NCBI RefSeq assembly: GCF_006715395.1
Contig: NZ_VFNC01000002.1
Span: forward strand, 3,348,001 to 3,412,000
Length of the DNA stretch: 64,000 bases
Source: Streptomyces sp. SLBN-31
Lineage (GTDB): Bacteria > Actinomycetota > Actinomycetes > Streptomycetales > Streptomycetaceae
Reading direction: 5' to 3'
The position numbers and the translations under genes were made by a program. Numbering within the stretch: the first letter of the stretch is position 1; every line of letters begins with the position of its first letter. Under the pieces are notes generated by a model, which did no database searches, was not told the DNA's origin, and was given only the letters and a program-made list of their open reading frames with translations. Shown piece by piece: positions 52,521 through 62,022 of the stretch.

Positions 52521-53756
52521 CTACAGATAAGTGTTCAGTACTCTGCAAGCCTGGGAAACTCCGTTTTCTGAACTAAGTGCCCGGCCAAGCCTCGATGCCG
52601 CGTCGGCGTAAGCCGTACCAGTGAGAATGCGGAGACGTTGGGTGAGGTTGGAAGCCGTCAGACTGCGGGCCGGCAACGGCTTGGGCCCGGCGCCCAGGCC
52701 ATGCACCCGATCTGCCCAGTAGAATTGATCGCCGAAGAATGGGCAGACAAGCGACGGCTTTCCGGCACGCAGCGCTGCTGCTGTGGTTCCCGCCCCACCG
52801 TGGTGGATGATCGCAGCCATTCTCGGAAACAGCCAGTGGTGAGGTGTTTCCCGCACCGCTAGCATGTCGGGCTCACTCGCTCCGGGTAGACCAGCAAGCA
52901 CTCCGCGCAGTCCTGCTCGTCGCAGCGCCTCCCGTACGAGTTCGCTGGTGGCCGCGGGATCCTTGGGCGTCATGCTGCCAAACCCGAAATAAACGGGTGG
53001 TGGGCCATCGGCGAGGAAGTCCAGCAGCTGCCGGGAAGGTTCCCAGGATGGCTCTTCGTGATGCCAGAATCCAGTCATGTGGACGTTCCTGCCCCAGTCG
53101 GGCGGTCTCGGCACAATCGAGGAACTGAACGCACACAGTACAGGCGCGCGACGGATACGACGCATCGAAGCCCGCAGGGACAAGGCCGGCAGGCCGAGGC
53201 CCTGTCGGCGCCATTCTTTGATGAAGGGACGGAACATGAGCCAGGAACCGGCATCGACCGCGTCAAAACTCAAGCGGTTACCCAAGGAGCCGAGCAGCTT
53301 GGCGGCCGGCATCAAAGGATGCGGAAATTTTCTGGTGGGCTGGCTGGGCTGGAAGTGAATGATTGCGTGTGGAACACGCAGGAACTGGCCGAGGTGAACG
53401 CCGAGGAAGCCAAAAGAAGGGGCGAGAACCAAGTCGGCCCCCTTCGCGCCAGCCTGTGTCTGTTCCAGTAGATTGGCGATGTGGGGGCTCAATACTCTTC
53501 GCATGCCGAGGATGAAGGAAACCGGATTACGCCCCGTTTCCAGAAGTTCCCTTCCCTCTGCTGACTCGATGATCTCTGCGGGGTCCGCAACGAGGGGATG
53601 AAAATCAATCCCGGCCTCTCCGATGAGAGGCGAGTGGCGCACGCTGGCGACGATGCGGACTCGATTCCCGCAGCGAATTAGCTCTCTGCCCAAGGCCACA
53701 CAGGGTTGAACGTCGCCGCGGGACCCCGCAGCGAAGATCATCACTGTTCGCCCCAT
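52521..53756 (-). CDS. GT1-type (UDP-glucosyl/rhamnosyl, lipid- or macrolide-type) glycosyltransferase
   Basis: 411 residues from ATG 53756 (AAAGGGA upstream). The N-terminus TVMIFAAGSRGDVQPCVALG is the signature of sterol/glycolipid-type GT1 enzymes. The C-domain has VYFGFGSMTPKDPA and the nucleotide-sugar motif AAIIHHGGAGTTAAALRAGK followed by PSLVCPFFGDQFYWADRVHG. This group glycosylates hydrophobic acceptors: sterols, mycobacterial phenolic glycolipids and glycopeptidolipids, or polyketides. It is 65 bases downstream of the esterase gene and in the same orientation as the PKS and acyl-AMP ligase, so the acceptor is probably the PKS-derived lipid. Confidence 0.9.
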   Translation of the reverse strand: MGRTVMIFAAGSRGDVQPCVALGRELIRCGNRVRIVASVRHSPLIGEAGIDFHPLVADPAEIIESAEGRELLETGRNPVSFILGMRRVLSPHIANLLEQTQAGAKGADLVLAPSFGFLGVHLGQFLRVPHAIIHFQPSQPTRKFPHPLMPAAKLLGSLGNRLSFDAVDAGSWLMFRPFIKEWRRQGLGLPALSLRASMRRIRRAPVLCAFSSSIVPRPPDWGRNVHMTGFWHHEEPSWEPSRQLLDFLADGPPPVYFGFGSMTPKDPAATSELVREALRRAGLRGVLAGLPGASEPDMLAVRETPHHWLFPRMAAIIHHGGAGTTAAALRAGKPSLVCPFFGDQFYWADRVHGLGAGPKPLPARSLTASNLTQRLRILTGTAYADAASRLGRALSSENGVSQACRVLNTYL

Positions 53757-53821
53757 GCCATCCCTTTCTCGGCCGCGTCTGCATTGCACCATGACCGACA
53801 GGACCTCCATGGAAAGCTGCA

Positions 53822-54829
53822 CTACTTGAGTGATCTCATCACGGCAGGCCAGATGACATGCAGTTCTCGCTGCCAATACGGCCAGGCATGCGTGCCCGGC
53901 TGATAGAAGTGAGTCGTGACCCCTACGCCCGCCAAGCGGAGCGCAGAAGCGAACCTTTCCATCGGCTTCGGAAGCATCGCTTCAGCTACTGCGCCTACAA
54001 GTACCTGATCGTAGCTGCGGTGAAGGTCCAACGGGCCCGGCACGCCATTGCCTGACGAGAGATGCACGTGCGTGCCCCGGAAAGCATGTGGCATGGCGGA
54101 AGGGTTGTGCGCCTGCCAGACATCGGAATTCTTGACGGGGTCGCCCCAGACCCGTTTAATGTCGATGCCGTCCCTCTGGGAGCCGAGTGCCAGGGCAATT
54201 CGGACAGCGGGGTCGTTCAGATCGACGTAGGAACTCATTGCGCCTACGTACCGGTACATTCCTTGGTGGTGGGCCGCATAATTGAGAGCGCCGAAGCCTC
54301 CCATGGACAGACCAATGATCGCCCTCGAGGAACTGGCTCGGTATGTCCTCTGCATAAGGCGCACCAGCTCCCCCGTATGAAACGTCTCCCACCGTGGCTC
54401 ACCGGCATGCCAGTCACTGTAATACCCGGCTTTCCCGGCATCAGGCATTACCAGGAGCACGTCTGACGACTGCGCCAATTCCTCGATATCGGTCTCGCGA
54501 GTCCAGGAAGTGTAGTCGTCATCACCGCCGTGCAGCATGTACAGGACTGGGAAGTTCACCTTCGACTGTGCCCAATTTTTGGGCAGAATGACTCGAACGG
54601 GGATGACACTCTTCATGGCCGGCGAACTCACCATGAGGTCCTGCGTGCGGGAGTCGATCCTTTTCACGGAAACAATGTGCGCCTCCGGGGCGACCGGCAG
54701 GCCGTCAGTGTCTGCTGCCGCCGTCGACACTCCCGCGGTCATCAGTAGAGTAAGGAGCGAGAGATATGTAACGTGCCGGAGGCTGCGCAGCCGAAGGCGG
54801 CCGGCAAAAAATCTGGCCAAAAGATTCAC
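53822..54829 (-). CDS. Secreted antigen-85-like / esterase-D-family acyltransferase or esterase
   Basis: 335 residues from GTG 54829, chosen because AAGGAG lies about 12 bases upstream and it gives a clean signal peptide (RLRLRSLRHVTYLSLLTLLM, cleavage after STAAA). An ATG at 54892 would add 21 residues. The alpha/beta-hydrolase fold shows LPVLYMLHGGDDDYTSW near the strand corresponding to the antigen-85 DDYxxW loop. Nucleophile S175 is in IIGLSMGGFGALNYA, and the C-terminal His is in YQPGTHAWPYWQREL. Antigen-85 proteins transfer mycolates to trehalose and arabinogalactan; others in the family are simple esterases. The codons CTT, ACT, CTA, AAT and TAT are common here, unlike neighbouring genes. 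Confidence 0.85.
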   Translation of the reverse strand: MNLLARFFAGRLRLRSLRHVTYLSLLTLLMTAGVSTAAADTDGLPVAPEAHIVSVKRIDSRTQDLMVSSPAMKSVIPVRVILPKNWAQSKVNFPVLYMLHGGDDDYTSWTRETDIEELAQSSDVLLVMPDAGKAGYYSDWHAGEPRWETFHTGELVRLMQRTYRASSSRAIIGLSMGGFGALNYAAHHQGMYRYVGAMSSYVDLNDPAVRIALALGSQRDGIDIKRVWGDPVKNSDVWQAHNPSAMPHAFRGTHVHLSSGNGVPGPLDLHRSYDQVLVGAVAEAMLPKPMERFASALRLAGVGVTTHFYQPGTHAWPYWQRELHVIWPAVMRSLK

Positions 54830-55214
54830 GCCGCGAAGTCTCCTTGAGAGGACATGGAGGTGCCGGGAATGAGGGATCCCGAACCAGACCATGCCTGCAT
54901 TCCACTGCTAAGTACCAGTGGACACACCGGAGGCAGAGCAAAAAAAGACCCACGCTCTCGCACGCTCCGAGCATAGGAAAAGCTTTACCGGTTCCTTTGC
55001 GTCCTTACCGCAATGCACTCCCCCGGCACGCCCCGCCAGAAGGGTGAACATATGCCCTTGGTACTTGCGGCATATGCCGAATGTTGCGTCACTGGAGATA
55101 TCCAACCGGTAGGCAGCCCGTACCTCTCGGGGGTGCGGCTTGGGTCGCTGTAGCAAAGCAGGAGGCTACGGCCGTGCCCAAGCCGCGATGGGCCACCTGG
55201 GGGTGTTGGATCGC
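54830..55214. other. Intergenic region between PKS terminator and esterase gene
   Basis: 385 bases of lower GC content. It must hold the promoter for the esterase/glycosyltransferase pair on the minus strand, or be leader RNA read through from the PKS. No open frame of convincing codon use is present. Confidence 0.45.
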
Positions 55215-55244
55215 CAGTCGGTGCCACGGGTGTGGCACCGACTG
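55215..55244 (-). terminator. Terminator hairpin downstream of the PKS gene
   Basis: CAGTCGGTGCCAC (55215-55227), loop GGGT, GTGGCACCGACTG (55232-55244): a perfect 13-bp stem, 26 bases after the PKS stop. No T-tract on the minus strand, as is common in actinomycetes. Confidence 0.8.
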
Positions 55245-55270
55245 GTCGGTTGAGCTGCCTCAGACGGAAT

Positions 55271-58200
55271 TTATCCGTGCTCAGCGGGTCGGTGTTCGAC
55301 CGCCCTCAGGGACCGCGTCAGGTGGCGAGCGATCGTGGCAACGTGTGGCGGATCGATGAGGGAGAGGTGATCACCCTCAACCGGGACGATCTCGAGGGCG
55401 GGGCACAGGGGTCCCCAGCCGAGATCCGCCTCCGACCTGCGGTAGCGCGGGTCGAGGGCCGTGGTGAGCGGTTGCGCTTGCTGAGCACGGTAGAGGACTA
55501 CGGGACCGTTGTACGGTTGCGGTGTGTAGCGTTCACCGACACGCGCGTCGAGATACGAGGTCCGCTGGTGTTCCATGATCCCAGGGCTCATGTCGAGGCC
55601 CGACTCGGCCACCAGGCGCATGACCAGATCGATCTGCTGATCCTCGGGGGTAGCGGCCAGTTCGTCGTACGGCAGTTGAAGGTCATGCCCATAGGTCTTC
55701 CGTACGTACTCGGCGAAGCGGCCGAACCGCTCCAGCAGTACGTCCTGCGAGTGCAGGCCGGGCAGAGCAGCGGGAAGGATCGTGTCCACGAGGCCGAGGA
55801 AGCTGATGTCCTCTCCTGCTGCCCGCAACTGTTGCGCCACTTCGTAGGCGAGGCAGCCGCCGAAAGACCAGCCGAGAAGTCGAAACGGTCCGTGCGGCTG
55901 GATGTCTTTCACGAGGTCTAGATAGTGCGCCGCTTTCTCTTCCATCGTATCGAGCGTGCTGATCCGCTCCATCCCGTACACAGGCTGGTCGGGCGGCAGC
56001 AGTGCCGTCAGCGGCCGATAGACGGAAGTCGGTCCCCCGGCGGGGTGGAATGTGAACAGCGGAGCCTTTGCCGTGCCTGCCCCAGGCTTTCGCAACGTGG
56101 TAATGACGGACTCGGCGGCTGGGTTGACTGCCGGCCGAATGAGGTCTGCCACCCCGGCCAGTGTCCGCTGCGCCAGGATGTCCGCTGCGGTGATGTCCAG
56201 GCGGACATCACCGACTCGGCGCCGGATTGCCATCACGAGCTGCTCAGCGGTGCCCCGATCTCCGCCGGCCGTCACGAAGTCGGCTCGTACGTCGCTGGGC
56301 GGACTGTGCAGGACCTCCGTCCAGGTGCTGGCAACCAGGCGCTCGGCGGCATCCCGCGGTTGGATCTTCGACGGCAGGACGGGGTGCGGCCGACGGCTGG
56401 GTCCGCTTTCGGGCGTGGACGGCGCCTGGTCATTGTCGGCGCCCAGTCCGAGGTCGCTCAGCAGGGCGTCGGCGACCTCCCGCAGCGTCGCGCCCCGCAA
56501 CATGAGGTCCGTGGGCAGGGTGACAGCGAAGTCCTGCTGGACGGCGTTACGGATGCGTACGGCCATCAGCGAGTCAAGGCCGAGTGCCGGAAGGGAAGCC
56601 GTCTCGTCGAGGTCAGCAACGCTGAAGCCCATGATGGCGGCTGTGCGTTTCACCAGCCGTTCGAAGACCTTGTCAGCCGCGTCGGCACCGAGTGCTGCGA
56701 CACCGTCGGGGCCGGCCCAGTCGTCACCGGCGGTGGTGTCGTCTGCGAGCGTTTCGCAGAAGAAGGGGATGTCGAGCATGCCGGGGAATGCCTCGAGCAC
56801 TCGACGCGTGTCGAGGTGCACGACACCTGTGTGCGTGCGGTTGCGGATGATGAGGGTGTGCAATGCGTCCAGGCCTTCGGACAAGCTCAGGCCCTCCAGC
56901 GCCATGTCGCGCTGGGCAGGGGCGGCGCCGGTGTCGCGCCAGGGACCCCATGCAATCGAGAGGGCGCGCTTGCCTTGGGCCCGGTGCTGGTGCGCCAACG
57001 CGTCCAGCCATGCGTTGGCGGCCGCATAGGCGGCCTGGCCCGGCGAACCGAGAAGTGCCGCTGCGGAGCTGTAGGAGACCCACCAGTCCAGTGCGCGGCT
57101 GCCGAGTGCCTTCTCGAGTTGCAGTGCTCCCGTGACCTTGGAGCGCAGGACCGCGTCGATGTCGGTCGGGGCGAGGTCGGTGATCATCCGGTCATGGAGG
57201 ACTCCGGCGCAGTGGGCGATCCCGCGCAGGGTGTGCCCTTCGCTGCATGCGCTGTCGACCAGTCGTGCCGCTACCTCAGGGTCTGCGATGTCTCCCTGCA
57301 CCACCGTGATCGAGGTGGCGCCGCCCAGCATCTCGGCGATGGTCTTCTGTGCTTCCGGCGAAGGAGGCCGCCTGCCGTTGAGGATCAGGCGGCCCGCGCC
57401 TTGGTCGGCGAGGCGGCGCGCCGTCGCCAGGCCCAGACCCGTGAGGCCGCCGGTGATGATGTAGGCACCGCGGCGCCGGACGAACGGCGCCTTGTGCTGC
57501 TGTTCCGTCAGGTCGGCGCGGGTCAGACGGGCGACGAGACGGGTTCCCAGCCGCCAGACGACTTCGTCTTCAAGACCGTCGCCAAGCAGTTCCTGGACGA
57601 GGTCATCAGCGGAGCCAGGGTGCATGTCGAGGTCCACCAGGCTCGCCCTCAGGCCGGGCTCCTCCAGGCACAGGACGCGGACGAGTCCGCGAAGACAGGC
57701 CAGGTCCGGTACTCCGGCTTCAGCCTGTGAGGTCGAAACGGCCCGTTCAGTGACCAGCCAGAGTCGTGGAGGTGTGGCAGGGGCATTGGACGCGAGGTGT
57801 CTGGCGACCTGTGCGGCTGTCTGCAGCGCTTCTGCATGGTTGGCCTGTGCTGGAGGGGACAGCAGGAGGACTACGGCTCGGTTGGCGTGGCGCTCGGTGC
57901 CGGCCAGCCAGTCGGCGAGTACCTGGTCTGTGTGGTCCTGGGAATATGTGCCGGCTGTGGTCTGTACCCGTCGCTGCTTCAGGGCTGCCTGGAGGGCTGT
58001 GGTCACAGTGGCGTTCGACCTCGCGGAGGCCTCGTCGCTCAGCACGAGCGCGCTGTCGAGTCGGCCGGGCAGCGGGGCGGGCGACTTTTGCCACTGGATC
58101 TCATAGGTAAACGCTTCCAGTGGCGCCGGTACCTCTGCGCGTTCCGCGGAGTGCAGTTGGACGCCCTGGGCCGTGATGCGCGTTCCTGACCCGCTCGCGA

Positions 58201-61200
58201 CTACGTTCCAGGCCGGCAGGGCGTCGGCCTGGGGCGTCGGTGCTTCGGCGGATGGCGCGGGGTTGGGTGCGGTGGAGTGTGCTCGGATGCTGAGGGGCTC
58301 GTCTGCCGTGAGGTTGTGAACGTGCATGCGGTGCACGGCGACAGGCACGGTCTGGGAAGGATCAATTCCGGGGACAGCGTTGTGCGCATCAGCGGTGCTT
58401 GTTCCGGCCGGCGCGTAGAGCACTGCAGTGAGCGCTTCTTCGACGGCCCGGGAGACCCATTCCCCCTCTGTGGCTGGTGCCCAGTGGCTGGTGAGGTCTG
58501 GATGCGTTCCGGGGGTGTCTTCGGGTGTGTCTTCGGGTGTGTCTTCGGGGGGCTCTCCCAAGACGCGGACCTGAGCTGATGCATAGCGATGCCAGGTGCC
58601 GTCGGTGGCACGGGCGTTGATCGTTACGGCGGCGTCTTCTTCGCCGGGTGCCCACATCACAGTGACGGGCGTGCTGCCGGCGATCGGCAGCCATCCGTGC
58701 AGGGCCAGGTCCTCGATCCGCACACAAGCGCTCTCGTCGCAGTCCTGGGCTTCCCGGGCTGCCGCGATCATGATGGCGGCGGCTGCGGGCAGGGTGAGGA
58801 CCGGACAGCCATGGAGGTGGCTTTCGGGAGCGGGGGCAAGGCCGGCTCCCACGTCGGTTTGCCACAGAATGGTGTCGTTGCGCGGATCGTCGGTACGCGT
58901 GCCCAGCAGGCCGTGGCCTACGTCGGAGGCAGCGGTTGCCCGTCCTGGGCGGCCGAACCAGTAGCGTTTGTGTCGCCACGCCGGAGTGGGCAGGGCGACG
59001 CGCGTCCCGACAGGCCACAGGCGGTCTTCGTTCAGATGAACTCCGGCAAGGTGCAGTCGGGTGAGTGCCGTGCGCAGGTCGACTGTCTCATCTCCCTCCT
59101 TGCGCAGCAGGGGGATGACCGCTGCCCCGTGGGCGTGGAGTGTCTCGTTCAACGGGACGAGCGCGATGGGGTGGGGTGAGATTTCGAGGAAAAGGTCGTG
59201 CCCGTCTGCCGCGGCCGCCTCAACCGCCTGGTAGAGGCGAACGGGGCGGCGGAGATTGGCACACCAGTAGTCGGCATCGGCGTGGACGTTTGCACGGGGG
59301 TCTTCGTGCACGGTGGTGTACCAGGGGACGTCCGCGCGTCGGGGACGCAGCGCTGCCAGCGCGTGGTGGACCCTCGGCAGCACCGGATCGACTGCCGCGG
59401 AGTGACCCGCTCCCGCTACCTCGAGGAGCCGGGCGAACACTCCTTGGGCCACCAGTTCTTCCACCAGCGCCTGCACAGGCCGCGCGGGTCCAGCCACGGT
59501 GCACCTGAGGGGAGAGGAGTGCACGGCGATGCCGACGCCGGGGTGACGCGACAGGACCGCTGCGCGGGTCTCGAGTGGAAGCTCGACGGCGGCCATCGCC
59601 CCGAGGCCCTGTGCGTCGATGGCGGCCAGTTCCTCGGACCGGCGCAGAATCACGCGCAGAGCGTCAGCCAGGTCGAGTGCTCCTGCGGTGACCGCAGCAC
59701 TGACTTCTCCCATTGAGTGACCGATGACGGCCGCTGGGCGCACACCGTAGGCTTCCAGGGTTCGCGCCAGAGCGATCTGCATGCCGAACAGCAGAGGTTG
59801 GACGTGGTCGACGTGGGTGGGAGACGGCGAGGGGGTCAGCATGCTGCTGAAGGGGAGCCCCGTTTCGGCCAGGTAGATCGGGTCGAGGTCGCGCACGGCT
59901 GCGGCGAAGAACATGTCCTCTTGGAGGAGTCGCCTGCCCATGCCCTGCCACTGGGATCCGTAGCCGGAGAACACAAAGACCGGCCGGCGGGTAGCGGCCG
60001 ATCGTCCTGCCGGGTCGTCGGGTGGCGGGGGGACGACGCCCGGCAGCTCCTCGCCGCGCGCCAGAGCGGCCAGTAGTGCTGCAGCGTCCTGGCCGGTGCG
60101 CGCGGTAATGGCCGCGCACTTGGGGCCTCGCCGGTGGCGGGCAAGCGTGTGCGCGATGTCCACCAGGGCGGGTGCGTCCTCGGCCGCGGTCAATCGGGCA
60201 AGGCTGGCTGCCGCGTCAGCGATGCGATCCGTTGACCGAGCCGAGACCATCAGTACGTGTGGGCCGTCGTGGCAATCGTCTTCCGTCTGTCCTCCGGGAA
60301 GGGGCAGGACACGCTTGGTAACGGGTGCCTGTTCAAGAACGACGTGCGCGTTCGTGCCGCCGAAACCGAACGCGGAGACACCGGCCCGCGCAGGCCGGGA
60401 AGGCCGCTCCGGCCAAGGGGTGACGGCGGTGACGACCCGCAGCCGCAGGGCCGGGAAGTCGATGTGCGGGTTGGGGGTGTGGAAGTGCAGGCTCTGCGGG
60501 ATGCGCTGATGGTGCAATGCCAGGACCGTCTTGATGAGACCGACGATGCCCGCGGCTCCCTCGAGATGGCCGAGGTTGCTTTTGACCGACCCGATCAGCA
60601 GCGGCTGGTCGACCGGCCGGCCGCAGCCCAGTACAGCACCCAGTGCACTGGCTTCCATGGGGTCGCCCAGGAGGGTGCCGGTACCGTGTGTCTCGACGTA
60701 GTCAATGCTGTCGGCCTCAACCTGTGCGTGGTCGAGCGCTGTGCGCAGAAGGCTCTCCTGAGCTGCGGGGTTGGGGGCCATGAGTCCCGCAGAGCGTCCG
60801 TCGCTGTTGACAGCGGTGCCCTTGATGACGGCCAGGATCCTGTCGCCGTCGCGCTGGGCATCGGCGAGCCGTTTGAGCACGACAACCCCGCAGCCTTCTC
60901 CTCGGGTGATGCCGTCAGCGCAGCCGTCGAAGGGCTTGCAACGTCCATCGGCGGCCAGGGCTCCGGCCTCCTCGAAGGAGGCCGTGACCACAGGAGACAG
61001 CAGGATGTTCACACCGGCCGCCAGGGCGGTGTCGCACTCACCGCTCCCCAGGCTCCGGCAGGCATTGTGCACGGCGACCAGGGACGACGAGCAGGCCGTG
61101 TCGATCGTGAGGCTGGGTCCGTGCAGATCGAAGACGTACGACAGTCGATTGGCGGCGATGCTCCCGGCCGCCCCGGTACTGGTCCAGGGAGTGAGTCGCG

Positions 61201-61987
61201 AGGGATCAGACGTGGTCAGATGACCGTATTCGAGGGCGCTCAGTCCGACGAACACACCGGTGTTGGTGCCTTCGATCCCGTGCGCCGGCACTCCCGCGTG
61301 GTCCAGGGCTTCGCAGCACACCTCCAGCAGCAGTCGTTGCTGAGGGTCCATGACCTCGGCTTCGCGCGGGGTGATGCCGAAGTAGTCGGCGTCGAAGGCC
61401 TCGATGTCGTGGAGGAAGGCACCGTAAGGGCTGGTGTCCTCAAGCAGTTTCGCGGCGCCGGGGCCGGTGGCGAAATCTCGCCACCGTCTGCTCGGCACCT
61501 GCCCAGTAAGGTCACTCCCCGTCAGAAGGTGTCTCCAGAAGGTGTCCGCCCCGCTGATGCCACCGGGCAGGCGGCAGCCAATGCCGACCACCGCGACAGA
61601 GCATGCTGCCGAAGGGGCCACGCGAACGTGGTCGCTGTCTGGGCCGAGCTCCTCAGCGAGGGGCTGCTCGGGACATGCTCGTGGCTCCCCGCTTTCGACA
61701 GCATCTTGTCGGACGGGACACAGGTGCTGCACGAGACGTTCCACGGTTGGGTGTTCCCACACCAGGGTGGCGGGCAGCGGGCGTTTCAGCAGCCGTTCCA
61801 GACGTCCGGCCAAGTCGACTGCGTCACGGGAGGTCAGGCCGTAGGCCGCCAGCGGAGCGGCGGGGTCGATTTCTTCCTCTGGCACCCTGCAGAGGTCACT
61901 GACGAGTTGACGCAGGGCTGCCCGCAGCCCCGGTGCGGAGATCGGGTCGTCCTCGGATTCCGTGGCCGCTTCGGTGTTGGGTTGCAT
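55271..61987 (-). CDS. Pks13-like type I polyketide synthase: ACP-KS-AT-(DH)-KR-ACP-(carrier*)-TE
   Basis: 2238 residues. N-terminal ACP (17-92) with Ser53 in GLTSRDAVDLAG, as in mycobacterial Pks13. KS (130-555) has C299 in DTACSSS, H434 in VETHGTGTLLGDPME and H474 in SNLGHLEGAAG. AT (670-960) has S758 in GHSMGE. A DH-like region (1020-1230) lacks a proper HxxxGxxxxP motif (HLHGCPVLTLP) and the second-half catalytic Asp, so it is probably inactive. KR (1500-1690) is complete: GGLTGLG, S1640, Y1654, N1658. ACP (about 1770-1845) has S1806 in GLDSL. A second carrier-like segment (1880-1950) has GGDR where GGDS is expected. TE (1975-2238) has S2041 in GWSFGG. It starts 35 bases after the acyl-AMP ligase with GGGGAGAG before ATG 61987. 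Expected chemistry: accept a fatty acyl-AMP, condense once or a few times, reduce to 3-hydroxyacyl, release by TE. Confidence 0.92.
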   Translation of the reverse strand: MQPNTEAATESEDDPISAPGLRAALRQLVSDLCRVPEEEIDPAAPLAAYGLTSRDAVDLAGRLERLLKRPLPATLVWEHPTVERLVQHLCPVRQDAVESGEPRACPEQPLAEELGPDSDHVRVAPSAACSVAVVGIGCRLPGGISGADTFWRHLLTGSDLTGQVPSRRWRDFATGPGAAKLLEDTSPYGAFLHDIEAFDADYFGITPREAEVMDPQQRLLLEVCCEALDHAGVPAHGIEGTNTGVFVGLSALEYGHLTTSDPSRLTPWTSTGAAGSIAANRLSYVFDLHGPSLTIDTACSSSLVAVHNACRSLGSGECDTALAAGVNILLSPVVTASFEEAGALAADGRCKPFDGCADGITRGEGCGVVVLKRLADAQRDGDRILAVIKGTAVNSDGRSAGLMAPNPAAQESLLRTALDHAQVEADSIDYVETHGTGTLLGDPMEASALGAVLGCGRPVDQPLLIGSVKSNLGHLEGAAGIVGLIKTVLALHHQRIPQSLHFHTPNPHIDFPALRLRVVTAVTPWPERPSRPARAGVSAFGFGGTNAHVVLEQAPVTKRVLPLPGGQTEDDCHDGPHVLMVSARSTDRIADAAASLARLTAAEDAPALVDIAHTLARHRRGPKCAAITARTGQDAAALLAALARGEELPGVVPPPPDDPAGRSAATRRPVFVFSGYGSQWQGMGRRLLQEDMFFAAAVRDLDPIYLAETGLPFSSMLTPSPSPTHVDHVQPLLFGMQIALARTLEAYGVRPAAVIGHSMGEVSAAVTAGALDLADALRVILRRSEELAAIDAQGLGAMAAVELPLETRAAVLSRHPGVGIAVHSSPLRCTVAGPARPVQALVEELVAQGVFARLLEVAGAGHSAAVDPVLPRVHHALAALRPRRADVPWYTTVHEDPRANVHADADYWCANLRRPVRLYQAVEAAAADGHDLFLEISPHPIALVPLNETLHAHGAAVIPLLRKEGDETVDLRTALTRLHLAGVHLNEDRLWPVGTRVALPTPAWRHKRYWFGRPGRATAASDVGHGLLGTRTDDPRNDTILWQTDVGAGLAPAPESHLHGCPVLTLPAAAAIMIAAAREAQDCDESACVRIEDLALHGWLPIAGSTPVTVMWAPGEEDAAVTINARATDGTWHRYASAQVRVLGEPPEDTPEDTPEDTPGTHPDLTSHWAPATEGEWVSRAVEEALTAVLYAPAGTSTADAHNAVPGIDPSQTVPVAVHRMHVHNLTADEPLSIRAHSTAPNPAPSAEAPTPQADALPAWNVVASGSGTRITAQGVQLHSAERAEVPAPLEAFTYEIQWQKSPAPLPGRLDSALVLSDEASARSNATVTTALQAALKQRRVQTTAGTYSQDHTDQVLADWLAGTERHANRAVVLLLSPPAQANHAEALQTAAQVARHLASNAPATPPRLWLVTERAVSTSQAEAGVPDLACLRGLVRVLCLEEPGLRASLVDLDMHPGSADDLVQELLGDGLEDEVVWRLGTRLVARLTRADLTEQQHKAPFVRRRGAYIITGGLTGLGLATARRLADQGAGRLILNGRRPPSPEAQKTIAEMLGGATSITVVQGDIADPEVAARLVDSACSEGHTLRGIAHCAGVLHDRMITDLAPTDIDAVLRSKVTGALQLEKALGSRALDWWVSYSSAAALLGSPGQAAYAAANAWLDALAHQHRAQGKRALSIAWGPWRDTGAAPAQRDMALEGLSLSEGLDALHTLIIRNRTHTGVVHLDTRRVLEAFPGMLDIPFFCETLADDTTAGDDWAGPDGVAALGADAADKVFERLVKRTAAIMGFSVADLDETASLPALGLDSLMAVRIRNAVQQDFAVTLPTDLMLRGATLREVADALLSDLGLGADNDQAPSTPESGPSRRPHPVLPSKIQPRDAAERLVASTWTEVLHSPPSDVRADFVTAGGDRGTAEQLVMAIRRRVGDVRLDITAADILAQRTLAGVADLIRPAVNPAAESVITTLRKPGAGTAKAPLFTFHPAGGPTSVYRPLTALLPPDQPVYGMERISTLDTMEEKAAHYLDLVKDIQPHGPFRLLGWSFGGCLAYEVAQQLRAAGEDISFLGLVDTILPAALPGLHSQDVLLERFGRFAEYVRKTYGHDLQLPYDELAATPEDQQIDLVMRLVAESGLDMSPGIMEHQRTSYLDARVGERYTPQPYNGPVVLYRAQQAQPLTTALDPRYRRSEADLGWGPLCPALEIVPVEGDHLSLIDPPHVATIARHLTRSLRAVEHRPAEHG

Positions 61988-62022
61988 GATCTCTCCCCGG
62001 GTGCTCCGTCGTGTAGGGCCCG

